This document shows, piece after piece, positions 49,445-59,370 of a stretch of DNA of 64,000 nucleotides. Under the pieces are notes generated by a model, which was not told the DNA's origin, searched no databases, and saw nothing but the letters and a program-made list of their open reading frames with translations. Origin of the DNA: Siphonodentalium dalli (Eukaryota; Mollusca; Scaphopoda; Gadilida; Siphonodentaliidae). The stretch spans positions 270,251,426-270,315,425 of the forward strand of contig CP136063.1 in assembly GCA_032622095.1 (NCBI GenBank), in the 5' to 3' direction. Each line of letters starts with the position of its first letter. Position 1 is the first letter of the stretch. Made by a program: the position numbers and the translations under genes.

Positions 49445-50190
49445 CAGCATCATTTTGTCCCACCAGAACATTCAAAGTGCGCGAATCAAAACTAAGCGAA
49501 AAATAGTACGAGTAATATATCGAACGCCAGGATATTCAACAGACCGGGTTCGTTCAGACGGACTCTTTCCTGGTACAAATTGTATCATAGATATTACCAT
49601 GTTGTTGGTTACACACGTGTATGATGACGATGCATACATTTGTTTCGTAGATATGCTTTATCTGATTATGTGACATCACCGATTGTTTTAGATAATACGA
49701 CAACGGTAAATTGAATTTAGGAGTCCACTTGTGTAGCAAAGTAGAACGGTGGGATAAATGCATTAATGTCGTAACAGGAAAATCTGTTTACTGTCTCTTT
49801 TAATCACTAGTATTCCACATGGGTGGAATTATGCCTATTGAATTGTAAGTTCATTCGTAGTTGCGTGTGGTTTGCCTCTTATTGAAACAAATATATATGA
49901 CCTATCATAAAAGTAAACACATCATTGTTTAGTGTATATTGATAAGGGCAAGTAGGCCTATGCTAAATTTCTAACGGTATACTGCGTCAAATTCTCAGAA
50001 CCTCGGAGTCTGAGACAAAGGCGGATATTTTTAGATAACACTTGATACTTGTCTGTTGAACAATTTATCTAGAAAGTTTAATTTTCAGGAAACGGGTTAT
50101 GTCCCAAATATAAATATGGTTATTGACATCAAATAAAACTTGACCGACATTTCTACTGTAGCCCCACAAGAACACACTTGATTGAGATTT
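49445..50190. other. Non-coding stretch, nothing recognised
   Basis: No supportable gene or repeat. Confidence 0.4.
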
Positions 50191-50471
50191 GTTTCTGTGA
50201 AGGTGCCATATGCAAATCCAGTCGTAAGTCGGGATTTTGTGTTACCCTGTACCAATGCATTCTCTTATATATGCGAGTCGACCATAGGTCGCCTCGCATA
50301 TATAAGAGAATGCATTGGCCTAACAATTTTTTACAATTTTAATAATTGTTTTCTTGTATTCTTTAATAATTTTATAATTTCACCCATACAGAGCCCCAGA
50401 CAAACATGAGCAGACAACAGAGCCCCATCATCATGACAGCCACAACACGATCTGTGAAGGTGCCATATGCC
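50191..50471. mobile_element. Truncated double-hairpin MITE (copy B2)
   Basis: Left end GCCATATGCAAATCCAGTCG+TAAGTCGGGATTTT, hairpin 1, spacer and the CAGAGCCCCAGACAAACATG segment, then truncation: hairpin 2 and the right end are missing. The stretch is bracketed by a 20-bp direct repeat, TCTGTGAAGGTGCCATATGC, at about 50191 and 50451, and ATCATGACAGCCACAA occurs twice beyond the break. Confidence 0.7.
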
Positions 50472-50818
50472 TTATGTCCCTTATCATGACAGCCACAAAA
50501 CGACCTACATGCACCATAAAGCTTTATTTTCTAATTAATGCTCAGAACTTGGTAGAGACTATTGTGCGAAATGAAAACATATATTGAATATGGAATTAAT
50601 TGTTATCATAAGGCTACATAGCACATACATGCAACTGATAATCCATAGACACCGTAATATTTTCTTGATTTGAAAGGAAACACATAATTATGAACAAAGA
50701 TACATTCAAGTTGAGGGGAATTCTGACAGTGGGGAAAGCTAATTGTTCGTCGACTTTCGACATGCTTCTCCGGCTAGTATCTCAAACGGAGATATCTTAT
50801 CTGGCAGGGGTAAATTTC
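50472..50818. other. Non-coding stretch, nothing recognised
   Basis: No supportable feature. Confidence 0.35.
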
Positions 50819-51494
50819 AGCGATGTCATAGTAGATGTGACAATTATTTATGGTGGAGTTTGGTGACAATTGGTTGTCATAATTAATATGCCATAGGTAG
50901 TCATGTCGTCCGCTGCATATCCGTATAATGAGTCATCCAAAGTTCGTTATAATCAAACTTTTTCTGGTTTTTGGTTCTTGTATAGTTCGCTTTGTTTATT
51001 CCAGATACTTTATCGCAGCTGCATTTCCTCCAACAGTTCCGACACAGCTTTATTGGGCCACATGATAATATTAGCGGAATTATGCGGAGAACTAAACGTC
51101 GCAAAATAAAAAAACGCAATTGGGGAACTGTCTTAATACGCATGCAATTTATATAAGTGGATAAACATGAATTGCGATGACATCAACAAAACTTACTACA
51201 TGCATGATATGTGAGTGAATGAGGGATTGTGACGGTCAAACACAGTTCTGGACGATCGATCGTGCAATTATATATCGTAGTGAATACAATATAGAAAAAC
51301 TTAATGAGTAGAGATCAACATGGGTGAAACGCAATGTGTTAATTGGTCGAGTTCACTCATTGTGCGGAAACTCAGCGCGCAACATGGCTAGCTATGGCAC
51401 AGAAATATGATGACCAATTGTCACCAAACTGCACCATAATAGATTGTCACAGCTACTATGCCATCGCTACTGCGTTAGTTGTGTCCGCAGCCAT
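50819..51494 (-). mobile_element. MITE family 2, copy 3
   Basis: Minus-strand copy of the element at 20311-21118. The right side ends GTTGTGTCCGCAGCCATT. The left arm starts only at AGCGATGTCATAGTAG, so the outermost ~25 bp are lost. The interior shares CGATCGATCGTGCAATTATA and the TTTTGCGACG region in inverse. Confidence 0.75.
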
Positions 51495-52244
51495 TCCCCT
51501 ATCGAAAAAATAGAACTACTTTCTTCACTTTTGATTGCATTGATGTTGATAGTTTATATTCTTTAATAATTTGTAACAAATGAACATATTCTTATATGTA
51601 TATATTTTATTGGGGTTTAAAACCGCGAGGCGATGCATTCGTTTGCTTCACATTATGAATCTTGGATTTCTCAGATACTGGGTGTACGATTGCCCTAATA
51701 TATACACGAACTTACGATTATTGTCCATTATTTCGACGAACAATTGCATGGGTACGGAAGGGAATGTAATTAACAATAACCACCCAAGAGATAAGGGTTA
51801 TAAACGTGAATAATAGTTGCTGGGAATCTATAAACATACTTTGATCAGATTTGTTTTGAAGCCGCAGCTACCATTATGCGAGTGGTTTAGCTTTGGTTCG
51901 TTAACTACGCTAGCGCATATTCGTATTAGTCATATCGTCAATTCGACGGCAACATAACCTATGCAAATATAAACAATAAAATAACGTTATACCGCAGCCC
52001 TGAACAACATATGATTGTTGACTAATGGAACGCTGATATGCCCGATGTCATGATACCCAAATAACGACAATACGAGCTGATGTTCGTAATCACACAGGGA
52101 GATTAATTTCTCAGACAAAGGATATCAGAACTAATATTACATGAGTATGATGTATGACGCCATTTATCATACCCAGCGCGGCTCAAATCCCATACAGCGA
52201 CGCATCCACAACGGATATCCAGATGAATTTACGATACGATTCTG
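51495..52244. other. Non-coding stretch, nothing recognised
   Basis: No supportable gene or repeat between the two mobile elements. Confidence 0.4.
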
Positions 52245-52546
52245 TTAACCCTTTACCCAACAAACCGGCCAAAAACGGCCAAATAAAGCTGCAACAGCCT
52301 AAATTATCTTGGGTCTGTCTCAATAAAACCATACAAATATGGATATCATTGGAACCGGCTCATTGACCACATTGTGATGGTTACAGTTATGCCCTGTGCC
52401 AATGCATTCTCTTATATATGCGAGTCGACCATAGGTCGCCTCGCATATATAAGAGAATGCATTGGCCTAATCTTTTTTTAACACTTTTTACCATTTTTTC
52501 TTACATTCTTTAACAATTTTTAATGTGTTAAGGCAATGCATTCTCT

Positions 52547-52558
52547 TATATATGCGAG
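52547..52558 (+). repeat. Target-site duplication, left of the LINE
   Basis: TATATATGCGAG, repeated at 58891-58902. Confidence 0.85.
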
Positions 52559-52655
52559 CCTCCATATTCGACGAAATCATCAAATTGGCAAAATCTGGAA
52601 GATTTTTGACATTAATCTGAACTCCTCCCTCAAGCAAAGGCGAGTCAACCGAGAA

Positions 52656-53954
52656 ATGTCAGCTGACAGGGAAACAACGCTTGCGGTGAAATATTCCCAC
52701 GATATTTATCAAATGATGTTGTGCATTCTGGATGAGAAACCCGACCATATGTCAGAGTTGTTAACAGCGCCTAAAGTTATGATCAGCAACCAACATGACA
52801 TACCTGAGTATTCTGAAATCTCCAATTCACCAAAGGATATATTGGAAAATATTTCCAACTCGACTCAATTTGGACCAGTTCACAGCTTATCAGATTTATA
52901 TAAAACTGTTTCGGAAATGAAGGAGCAAAATAAAACATATTCTGCCAAACTAGCCAAAGCAATGAATACTCTCATGGACAGACTGAACAATAATGACACA
53001 CTCTTAAACCAGTTATCCGAGAGAATTGATAAAATGGAGGAACAAATTGAGGTGAATCAGCTTGACATCGAGCGTACGGCCGATGAAAGATGCTCAGGTG
53101 TTTCGAAACTGAAAAGCGATATACGAGATATTAAAATGGACAAGGAATCAATGCACGATGAAATACAGTCGCTGACAAGATCTGTTAATTCCAACACAGG
53201 GTATATAGGAACAATGAAAGGCAAAAATAAACAAAAACAACAAAAACCTCCAAAACAGAATGTGAAAACCTGTGACACAAACAAGGTAGCCACTGATTCT
53301 AAAATAAATTCTGACGAAAATTCAAATTCCTTACATGATGATGTTAACTCGCCACTCGAAGAAAGTGTTAATGCGACGGCGGAACCTGAGTCAAAACCAA
53401 CTGAAACTGATAACCGCATAGAGTCAAAGTGTATGGACAAACTGAATATAAAACTAAACAAATTCTCACGAGAGATTGCCGGTCTTTTCCAGGACTTCAC
53501 CACTCATACTATGAATGGAATTAATAATAGATTAAACCACATGTACAACCAACAGCAGATGTTTAATCAACAGTTACTAACTGCTAGTCCCAACAAAGTT
53601 GTTACCAGCTGCCCAATCAACCAGGACACTAAGTCCTATAACTCTATTCCAGTTGACGACTTCGAGGAGTCGTACATCGACCGCACATATGCTGAGGTCA
53701 CTCGAAATGTAAATACAGGACAAGGCAATAATTCGAGAGAGAGAAATAACACAAACACTAATAATCAAAAGAGACCACCAACGACTTATGAAAATGACGA
53801 CAATCTCCAACAACGTCGCCCTAACGTTCAACACCACAGGAGACACAGGTCGCCACCAAGTGATAGTCAGACGGAAAATTCAATGCGCAGCAAACACAAC
53901 ACGCCGATAAATACAATCCGAGTATACGCTATTTCGCTGTTCCGAAATGGGTGA
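52656..53954 (+). CDS. LINE ORF1 (RNA-binding gag-like), truncated by insertion
   Basis: ORF1 proteins bind the element's RNA and act as chaperones during target-primed reverse transcription. The frame is open from 52536, but that start lies in the host MITE; the first ATG inside the LINE, at 52656, gives 432 residues. A heptad-rich segment at about residues 78-178 (LYKTVSEMKE..., LLNQLSERIDKMEEQIEV) predicts a coiled coil for multimerisation. A Lys/Gln-rich basic patch (about 187-205), an acidic/Asn-rich linker, a second helical stretch near 268-300, and an Asn/Arg-rich region full of charge follow. The frame then runs into the inserted SINE and stops after a few foreign codons at TGA 53952-53954. 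The C-terminal domain survives downstream at 54231-54485, so this copy cannot make intact ORF1. Confidence 0.82.
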   Translation: MSADRETTLAVKYSHDIYQMMLCILDEKPDHMSELLTAPKVMISNQHDIPEYSEISNSPKDILENISNSTQFGPVHSLSDLYKTVSEMKEQNKTYSAKLAKAMNTLMDRLNNNDTLLNQLSERIDKMEEQIEVNQLDIERTADERCSGVSKLKSDIRDIKMDKESMHDEIQSLTRSVNSNTGYIGTMKGKNKQKQQKPPKQNVKTCDTNKVATDSKINSDENSNSLHDDVNSPLEESVNATAEPESKPTETDNRIESKCMDKLNIKLNKFSREIAGLFQDFTTHTMNGINNRLNHMYNQQQMFNQQLLTASPNKVVTSCPINQDTKSYNSIPVDDFEESYIDRTYAEVTRNVNTGQGNNSRERNNTNTNNQKRPPTTYENDDNLQQRRPNVQHHRRHRSPPSDSQTENSMRSKHNTPINTIRVYAISLFRNG

Positions 53955-54230
53955 TCATTCGATCGCTTCTCGGCCTTTTGGCTCGAGCCCGTGCTGTGAG
54001 ATACGTCCCCGACGATGGCTGGCCATCGGACGGGACTTCCACGGTGTGGGTTCGCAGCCTGAGGAGGACGAGTGGTCGTGACTGACTGACGGACTTCCGC
54101 TTTAGCGGGGACTGACCCGACCGGCAATTTGACCATCTCGTAAGGGTGGGTCGCCTCTTTCGGGGTGCTCCAGCCGATATGAGTGGTCCGCAATAGCCCC
54201 GGGCTAAAAAAAAAAAAAAAAAAAAAAAAA
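53942..54230 (+). mobile_element. SINE with U2 snRNA-derived head and poly(A) tail
   Basis: Positions 53962-53983 match the first 22 nt of U2 snRNA exactly (TTCTCGGCCTTTTGGCT is its signature), and GAGATACGTCC at 53998-54008 resembles the U2 segment around its CTGATACGTCC. The intervening U2 region is missing. The rest is a GC-rich body with small stems (CGATGGCTGGCCATCG; CCGCTTTAGCGG) and a GGTTCGCAGCC motif resembling a pol III B box. It ends GGGCT plus 25 A (54206-54230). The first 20 bases (53942-53961) are neither LINE nor U2. This agrees with the SINEU concept (snRNA-headed SINEs), though I cannot say it belongs to a named family. Confidence 0.75.
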
Positions 54231-54485
54231 TTTGTCGGTAACTTGCTCGACAGTGTTACTCCAGAAGCAATTCAGGACTATCTCACCGACGCCGGCGTTC
54301 GCTTCTCAATTGTTCGCATGATGCATAGTAGAAAAGAACATACTGTTTCTGCCAGAATAAATATACACGAAGATGACATGACAAAAGTAATCAATAAGAA
54401 CTTCTGGCCGCGTCAAGTATTCTGTCGACTCTGGCTGTCTCAAAATGATTTCGATAGACGACAAACCCAGTATAATGGGAATTGA
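54231..54485 (+). pseudogene. LINE ORF1 C-terminal domain, cut off by the SINE
   Basis: Directly after the poly(A), the frame resumes with FVGNLLDSVTPEAIQDYL and continues 84 codons to TGA at 54485. The pattern (L-F-V-x-N-L ... T-x-E-x-I-x-D-Y-L ... FWPRQVFCRLW) is what I associate with the C-terminal domain of ORF1 in invertebrate LINEs. Joined to 52656-53941 it would complete the protein. In this copy it has no start of its own. Confidence 0.75.
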
Positions 54486-54579
54486 ACATATAATTATGTC
54501 ATATGTGTTATGCTACTCTGGCTTCTTTTTCTTGTTATACCTCATTGTACTCATGTTGTATATCTTACTGTAATTGACA

Positions 54580-57500
54580 ATGTCACATGCACAGATAGCT
54601 ATAGCCACTTGGAATTGTACTGGTCTTTCGGCATCAGCTGATTCCATATCCGGTGCCTACTTAAATGACATGATTCACGAGAGGAACATAGATATATGTG
54701 GTATCAGTGAACATTGGCTGCACGAACACAACTCTCATATACTCGAACCTATGCTAGTCAACTACAAATATCACATTGTGTGTGATTTCTCTCAAATGCT
54801 ACCCCATCAGCGGGGGAGACATAAAGGTGGCGTGGCCCTTATATGGAAAGAAGTTCTAGACCCCTATGTATCAACCATACAAATTGATGACGATAGAATT
54901 TGTGGTATCCAAGTTGAATTACCTGATGCAGATTACCTATACATATTCCAAGTGTATCTACCGTCAACCAACTATACAGACGAATTTCATTTACAATATA
55001 CACAAGCACTCGGTGATATCATAGATACTTACTTTTCTCTTGGTCATGTTATTATCATGGGCGATTTCAACTGTACTCTTTCAAGATCACGTCCGCGAGA
55101 CAACTCTCTCCGCAGAGTACTCGAACCAAAACAGTTTGTACCAGTAAATGAAAGTAACCTTTGCGCTGGCAGAAAATCAACTTTTGTTCCTGCCACTGGT
55201 GGTGAGGGCACGTCTATTGATTATGTGTTGTATTCACAGAGAGACATTTATATGACTCTCGTGCATGCTGAAATTATTGATGATGACGTTACTGATATTT
55301 CTAACCATAGACCAATTGTATGTTTATTCAGATGTGACATTCAAGCCGACAGTTCCAAACGGGGATCTAACTCTACCCCCTTGTATAACTGGAAGAAATT
55401 TAGATCCTCACCAAACTTAATGAGTCAGTATAAATATACTCTAGCATCGCTTCTTCCACAAAGCTATAACATAAATAGCAGAGGCGATGTAGACGCTCTT
55501 TATAATAATATTATTTCAGCTATTCAGCGAGCGTCGTGTGAAATAATACCACAAAAAACATTCAAAAGCCACCTCAAACCGTTTTGGAACAGTCACTTGA
55601 AGGACTTGCACGCTCATATGACAACAAGCAGACGGAATTGGATCACTGCTGGTAGACCTCGGGAAGTTGATAATGCTTTATATGTAGAATATAAGTCTAG
55701 AAAATGCGCCTTCAGACGGGAGTTTAGGCAATGCTGCAATCAACATTTGAGTGATCGTAGCAATGAGCTAGACACCGCTGCTGAAGTAGATCAAGGGTCA
55801 TTCTTTAAAATAATAAATTCTAGGCGAAATTATGAGAATAGACCAAACAAGATTTTTGAATACAACGGGGCAACTTTAAGAAATTCCTCAGAAATATCAG
55901 ATGGGTGGGCCGACTACTTTGAGTCACTATACAAACCCTTGGTACACGATAGCTTTGACGAGAACCACCTTCAAATTGTGAACGACACCGTCGCAGACCT
56001 CGCCAATGGTCAATACTGTAAAACGGGGAGTAACTCTAAATATGTCACTGAACCTGTACTTGAAGATGAAGTCGAGAACACGCTCAAAACACTCAACTTG
56101 AACAAAGCTTCGGGGTGGGATAATGTTTATAATGAACACTTGGTCCTTGGTGGTACAGCATTGATCAAATGCCTAACTGCACTATTGACGGGTATCATGA
56201 TGTTTTCTCATATACCAGAACCGGCTAAGATTGGGATAATCGTTCCTCTGTACAAAGGAGGCAACAAACCCCGAAAGTTATTTGACAGCTATCGGGCGAT
56301 AACCCTGCTCCCTGCCATTTACAAATTGCTCGAAAAAATAATTTTATTAAGACTAGAGTATCGTGTTCCTGATATGATCAAAGTACACGCATTGCAACAC
56401 GGCTTCCAGAAGGGCATCAACTGTCTCATGGACTCGTTTCTTATATACGAATCTAAAGAATTTGCATCAGAAAACGACAGTAAGTTGTTCACATGTTTCC
56501 TTGATGTCCAGAAGGCATTTGATACCGTATGGATAAATGGTCTTCTCTATAAACTTCATCTCCTCGGTTTTGATGAGAAAATATGGCTACTGTTTCATCA
56601 AATGCTTACAGGTACTTCTTGTCATGTAAAATATGGGAATTGTCAGTCCAGAAAATTTCAGATAGAGCAGGGAACAAAACAAGGGGGCGTCATTTCACCT
56701 CTGTTCTACATGCTCTTCGTTGATCAGCTCTTAACAGAGCTTGCAAATTCGGGAGCAGGACTAAATATGTTCTCTATAAATTGTTCATGCCCGACACAAG
56801 CCGATGATATGACATTGATCTCTGTTTCGGAAAATGGCCTACAGCATTTAATGAATATATGCACAAACTACAGTCGCAAATGGAGATATAAATATAATGA
56901 ACAAAAGACAGTAGTTATTGTCTTCAATGAAAGCAAGAACGAGCACACTAAGGCTAGTTGTAATAGGGCATGGACTCTTTGTGGAAAACAACTGTCTGAG
57001 GTAGAGAGTTTGGTTCACTTAGGCGTCCCTATACACAAGTTCAATCACAAAGGTAACGCCATAGACGTAATAAAAACAAAACTCAGATCTAGCTATTTCT
57101 CACTGTCGAACATAGGTATGTATGCAGGTGGTATAACCCCAACAAGCAGTAGGAAATTATACACATCCATCGTTTTACCAAGGGGCCTCTTCGGATGCGA
57201 ACTTCTGTGTGGTATGACTGATTCAGATATTTTGTCTCTGGAAAGAACGCACCGATTTTGTCTTAAAAAGATTCAAGGTCTTCATTATCAAACACGTACC
57301 AACATCGCAGAAGGGTTAATGGGTATCGGAAACGCTCAAAGTTTTATTGACAAAAAGAAGCTCCTATTTTTCAGCAGTTTGTGTACTCTCAGTACAGAGA
57401 AGGCAGCCAAATCTGTATTCTTGCTAAGGCTGCACTCTTTCTTCATAACTGGTGTTTCTAAGTATTCATTCATTGCCGACATTGTAGATATCATTGAGAG

Positions 57501-58095
57501 CCACCAGTTGATGCCATACCTTACCAATTATGTATCTCATAGTGATTTCCCAACAAAGCAGATTTGGAAAGGTATAGTGCGCAAGGCAATTTCCGATTAT
57601 ACAGAATCCGAATGGGAAAGCGCGGCGAGCGACAAATCACTCCATCGCTTTCATAACATACACCCAAAGTTAACTGTCTCTCACCTGTGGCGCTGCTGTC
57701 GAAAATTCCCAAGACACAAAATAGCATACCTGACTGTGGCTGGAATCATAGCTTGTACTGGGTCCGTATCACTAACTTGTAGCAAGTGTGGTGGGGATTA
57801 CGATGATCTCCCCTTACATGTTATTATGAACTGCCCAGCGATTGCGAAATACCGTAATGATATATGGTATGAACTGATGAATAAATTCGATATTCCATGT
57901 ATTCTAAAACTTGATAGCCTCAGTCCAGATATCCAATTAAATGTTTTCCTCACTGCACGGCCAAGAGAATTGTTCGATATCGTTCGTGAAGCTGACAAGT
58001 TCACAGACTTCATGGTCTGTAGCACATATTGCCTGTGGCATGCTTATCACACAATTCAGACAAGTCTAATCGACAACGCGGACGTTAAGTTATAA
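54580..58095 (+). CDS. LINE ORF2: endonuclease-reverse transcriptase
   Basis: A 1,171-residue polyprotein that nicks the target and reverse-transcribes the element's RNA onto it. The N-terminal apurinic-type endonuclease spans about residues 8-250: W11-N12, E44-H-W-L, G-D162-F-N164, S-I-D214-Y and S241-N-H243-R-P-I. The reverse transcriptase covers about 510-830: PLYKGG, YRAITLLPA, F-L-D642-V-QKAFD, KQGGVISPLF and Q-A-D742-D743-M, where the usual aromatic residue before ADD is Gln. A C-terminal knuckle C1067-x2-C1070-x9-H1080-x4-C1085 follows. The frame is uninterrupted, so this enzyme may still be functional. The start at 54580 is the first ATG after a stop, 94 bp past the ORF1 end. No RNase H domain is visible. 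Confidence 0.93.
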   Translation: MSHAQIAIATWNCTGLSASADSISGAYLNDMIHERNIDICGISEHWLHEHNSHILEPMLVNYKYHIVCDFSQMLPHQRGRHKGGVALIWKEVLDPYVSTIQIDDDRICGIQVELPDADYLYIFQVYLPSTNYTDEFHLQYTQALGDIIDTYFSLGHVIIMGDFNCTLSRSRPRDNSLRRVLEPKQFVPVNESNLCAGRKSTFVPATGGEGTSIDYVLYSQRDIYMTLVHAEIIDDDVTDISNHRPIVCLFRCDIQADSSKRGSNSTPLYNWKKFRSSPNLMSQYKYTLASLLPQSYNINSRGDVDALYNNIISAIQRASCEIIPQKTFKSHLKPFWNSHLKDLHAHMTTSRRNWITAGRPREVDNALYVEYKSRKCAFRREFRQCCNQHLSDRSNELDTAAEVDQGSFFKIINSRRNYENRPNKIFEYNGATLRNSSEISDGWADYFESLYKPLVHDSFDENHLQIVNDTVADLANGQYCKTGSNSKYVTEPVLEDEVENTLKTLNLNKASGWDNVYNEHLVLGGTALIKCLTALLTGIMMFSHIPEPAKIGIIVPLYKGGNKPRKLFDSYRAITLLPAIYKLLEKIILLRLEYRVPDMIKVHALQHGFQKGINCLMDSFLIYESKEFASENDSKLFTCFLDVQKAFDTVWINGLLYKLHLLGFDEKIWLLFHQMLTGTSCHVKYGNCQSRKFQIEQGTKQGGVISPLFYMLFVDQLLTELANSGAGLNMFSINCSCPTQADDMTLISVSENGLQHLMNICTNYSRKWRYKYNEQKTVVIVFNESKNEHTKASCNRAWTLCGKQLSEVESLVHLGVPIHKFNHKGNAIDVIKTKLRSSYFSLSNIGMYAGGITPTSSRKLYTSIVLPRGLFGCELLCGMTDSDILSLERTHRFCLKKIQGLHYQTRTNIAEGLMGIGNAQSFIDKKKLLFFSSLCTLSTEKAAKSVFLLRLHSFFITGVSKYSFIADIVDIIESHQLMPYLTNYVSHSDFPTKQIWKGIVRKAISDYTESEWESAASDKSLHRFHNIHPKLTVSHLWRCCRKFPRHKIAYLTVAGIIACTGSVSLTCSKCGGDYDDLPLHVIMNCPAIAKYRNDIWYELMNKFDIPCILKLDSLSPDIQLNVFLTARPRELFDIVREADKFTDFMVCSTYCLWHAYHTIQTSLIDNADVKL

Positions 58096-58229
58096 GAACA
58101 ACAGCTAAGAAACTCAACATAACCTTGATTGCATAGTACAAAATCTAATACATGTGTCTAAATACTATTTCATGTTCATGAACCATACATTGAATATGCA
58201 TATATGCATCTGTATACATACAGTCAATT

Positions 58230-58500
58230 AGTATAACTGTATACCTGTATGTGTGTCAGTAGACTCCAGTATTCAAGCTGTGTATATGTGCTTGTGTTTA
58301 TACGCTTATAGCCTGCGGGTGGTCTGCTGTGTGTATGTGTGTGTGGCGATGGGCCATGCGTCTGTGCGATGTATGTTTGTCTGCGCGCTGTGTGTGTGTA
58401 TACTTATATGTATAAATATATATATGTGTGTATGTATGTGTGTATGTATGTGTATATGTATGTATATATATATGTATGTATGTGCATGTATATGTGTGTA

Positions 58501-58535
<35 letters not shown>

Positions 58536-58770
58536 ATATATAGCACCGTGGCATGTGAGCACATGTTTATGTATTACTTGTATGTTTTATGCATGTGTGA
58601 ATATCTGTCTGTGTGAGTATGGATATGTATGTGTGCATGCGTGCACATTGAATGTATTAGTGTGGGATTTGCATGTATGGGGGCGTGCGATTATGTACGA
58701 TGGGTGTCTGTAAGTATCAATATATACATGGGTGTATGTATGTGTGCGTATGCTTGCTGAGCTCTTATCG
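58230..58770 (+). repeat. TG/TA-rich microsatellite in the LINE 3' UTR
   Basis: TATGTGTGTATGTATGTGTA-type reiterations with a TATGTA stretch at 58500-58535. Frames over it encode only V/Y/M/C reiterations and are not genes. Confidence 0.85.
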
Positions 58771-58890
58771 ACTATTCTTTGTTGTTATGTCCACTGTATA
58801 TATGTTTACTGTTCTTGTATTATTTGAATTTCCTTTTGTCAATTTATATTATTCATAACTCTCCGTGAATGGAGGAAATAAAGATATATA

Positions 58891-58902
58891 TATATATGCG
58901 AG
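58891..58902 (+). repeat. Target-site duplication, right of the LINE
   Basis: TATATATGCGAG, identical to 52547-52558. The preceding ATATATA of the LINE tail makes the exact edge ambiguous by a few bases. Confidence 0.85.
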
Positions 58903-59225
58903 TAGACCTATGGTCGACTAGCATATATAAGAGAATGCATTGGCACAGGGCCGTTCTGTTGGGTAAAGGGTTAATGTTATAGCATGAATGGACTGTGGTT
59001 GCAAGTTCGGTGTGGTATACATCGGACACAAAACGTCCGAACTGTTTGGCCCAAACTACAGGCTTGGTTTATATCCCTTGATGATTCGATAAGACCGCTA
59101 CCACCGGCGACATTTTGTCCACATTTTGGTTGACATCAACTATATTAATATATATACTAATCGAACAAAACCACATGTCGACCTTACACTGCAAAATATT
59201 TTGGTTTCTAGTGGTCCCATATTGT

Positions 59226-59370
59226 ATCAAATTTTTTCATATTGGTTCAGGATAGGACCAAGCACATATTTTGGTACCGTTTCGTTTCAATATGGCTATT
59301 CAATAGCCATATTGAAACCAAACGGTACCAAAATATGTGCTTGGTCCCTACTGAACCAAAATGAAAAATT
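59226..59370. repeat. Long foldback inside the CACTA-like element
   Basis: TTGGTTCAGGATAGGACCAA+GCACATATTTTGGTACCG on the left pairs with its inverse on the right across TATTCAATA; the arms are about 68 bp with few mismatches. Confidence 0.85.

Larger units (their letters stand above)
52559..58890 (+). mobile_element. Full-length non-LTR retrotransposon (LINE) with two ORFs
   Basis: Flanked by a 12-bp duplication of the MITE target. Layout: short 5' leader, ORF1 from 52656 (interrupted by a SINE at 53942-54230), a 94-bp gap, ORF2 at 54580-58095, and a ~790-bp 3' UTR ending in a small stem (CTCC-GTGAAT-GGAG), AAATAAAG and a short ATATATA tail. An apurinic-type endonuclease with a reverse transcriptase and no visible RNase H puts it among the CR1/Jockey/L2-like groups in a broad sense; I cannot assign the clade by eye. 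Confidence 0.9.
52245..58974 (+). mobile_element. piggyBac-like double-hairpin MITE, copy A4, split by a LINE
   Basis: The left part (52245-52558) starts TTAACCCTTTACCCAACA and runs through hairpin 1 into the first arm of hairpin 2. The right part (58891-58974) resumes inside hairpin 2 (GCGAGTAGACCTATGGTCGA) and finishes with GTTGGGTAAAGGGTTAA. Without the LINE the element would be about 385 bp, like copies A1 and A3. Confidence 0.9.

Noticed and set aside
53057-53503. 148-residue minus-strand frame inside LINE ORF1
   Set aside because: Shadow of the coiled-coil coding region on the other strand.
53867-54193. 108-residue minus-strand frame
   Set aside because: Antisense of the GC-rich SINE body and the ORF1 end; no independent support.
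58253-58713. Cys/Val/Tyr-rich frames after ORF2
   Set aside because: They are translations of a TG/TA microsatellite in the LINE 3' UTR.
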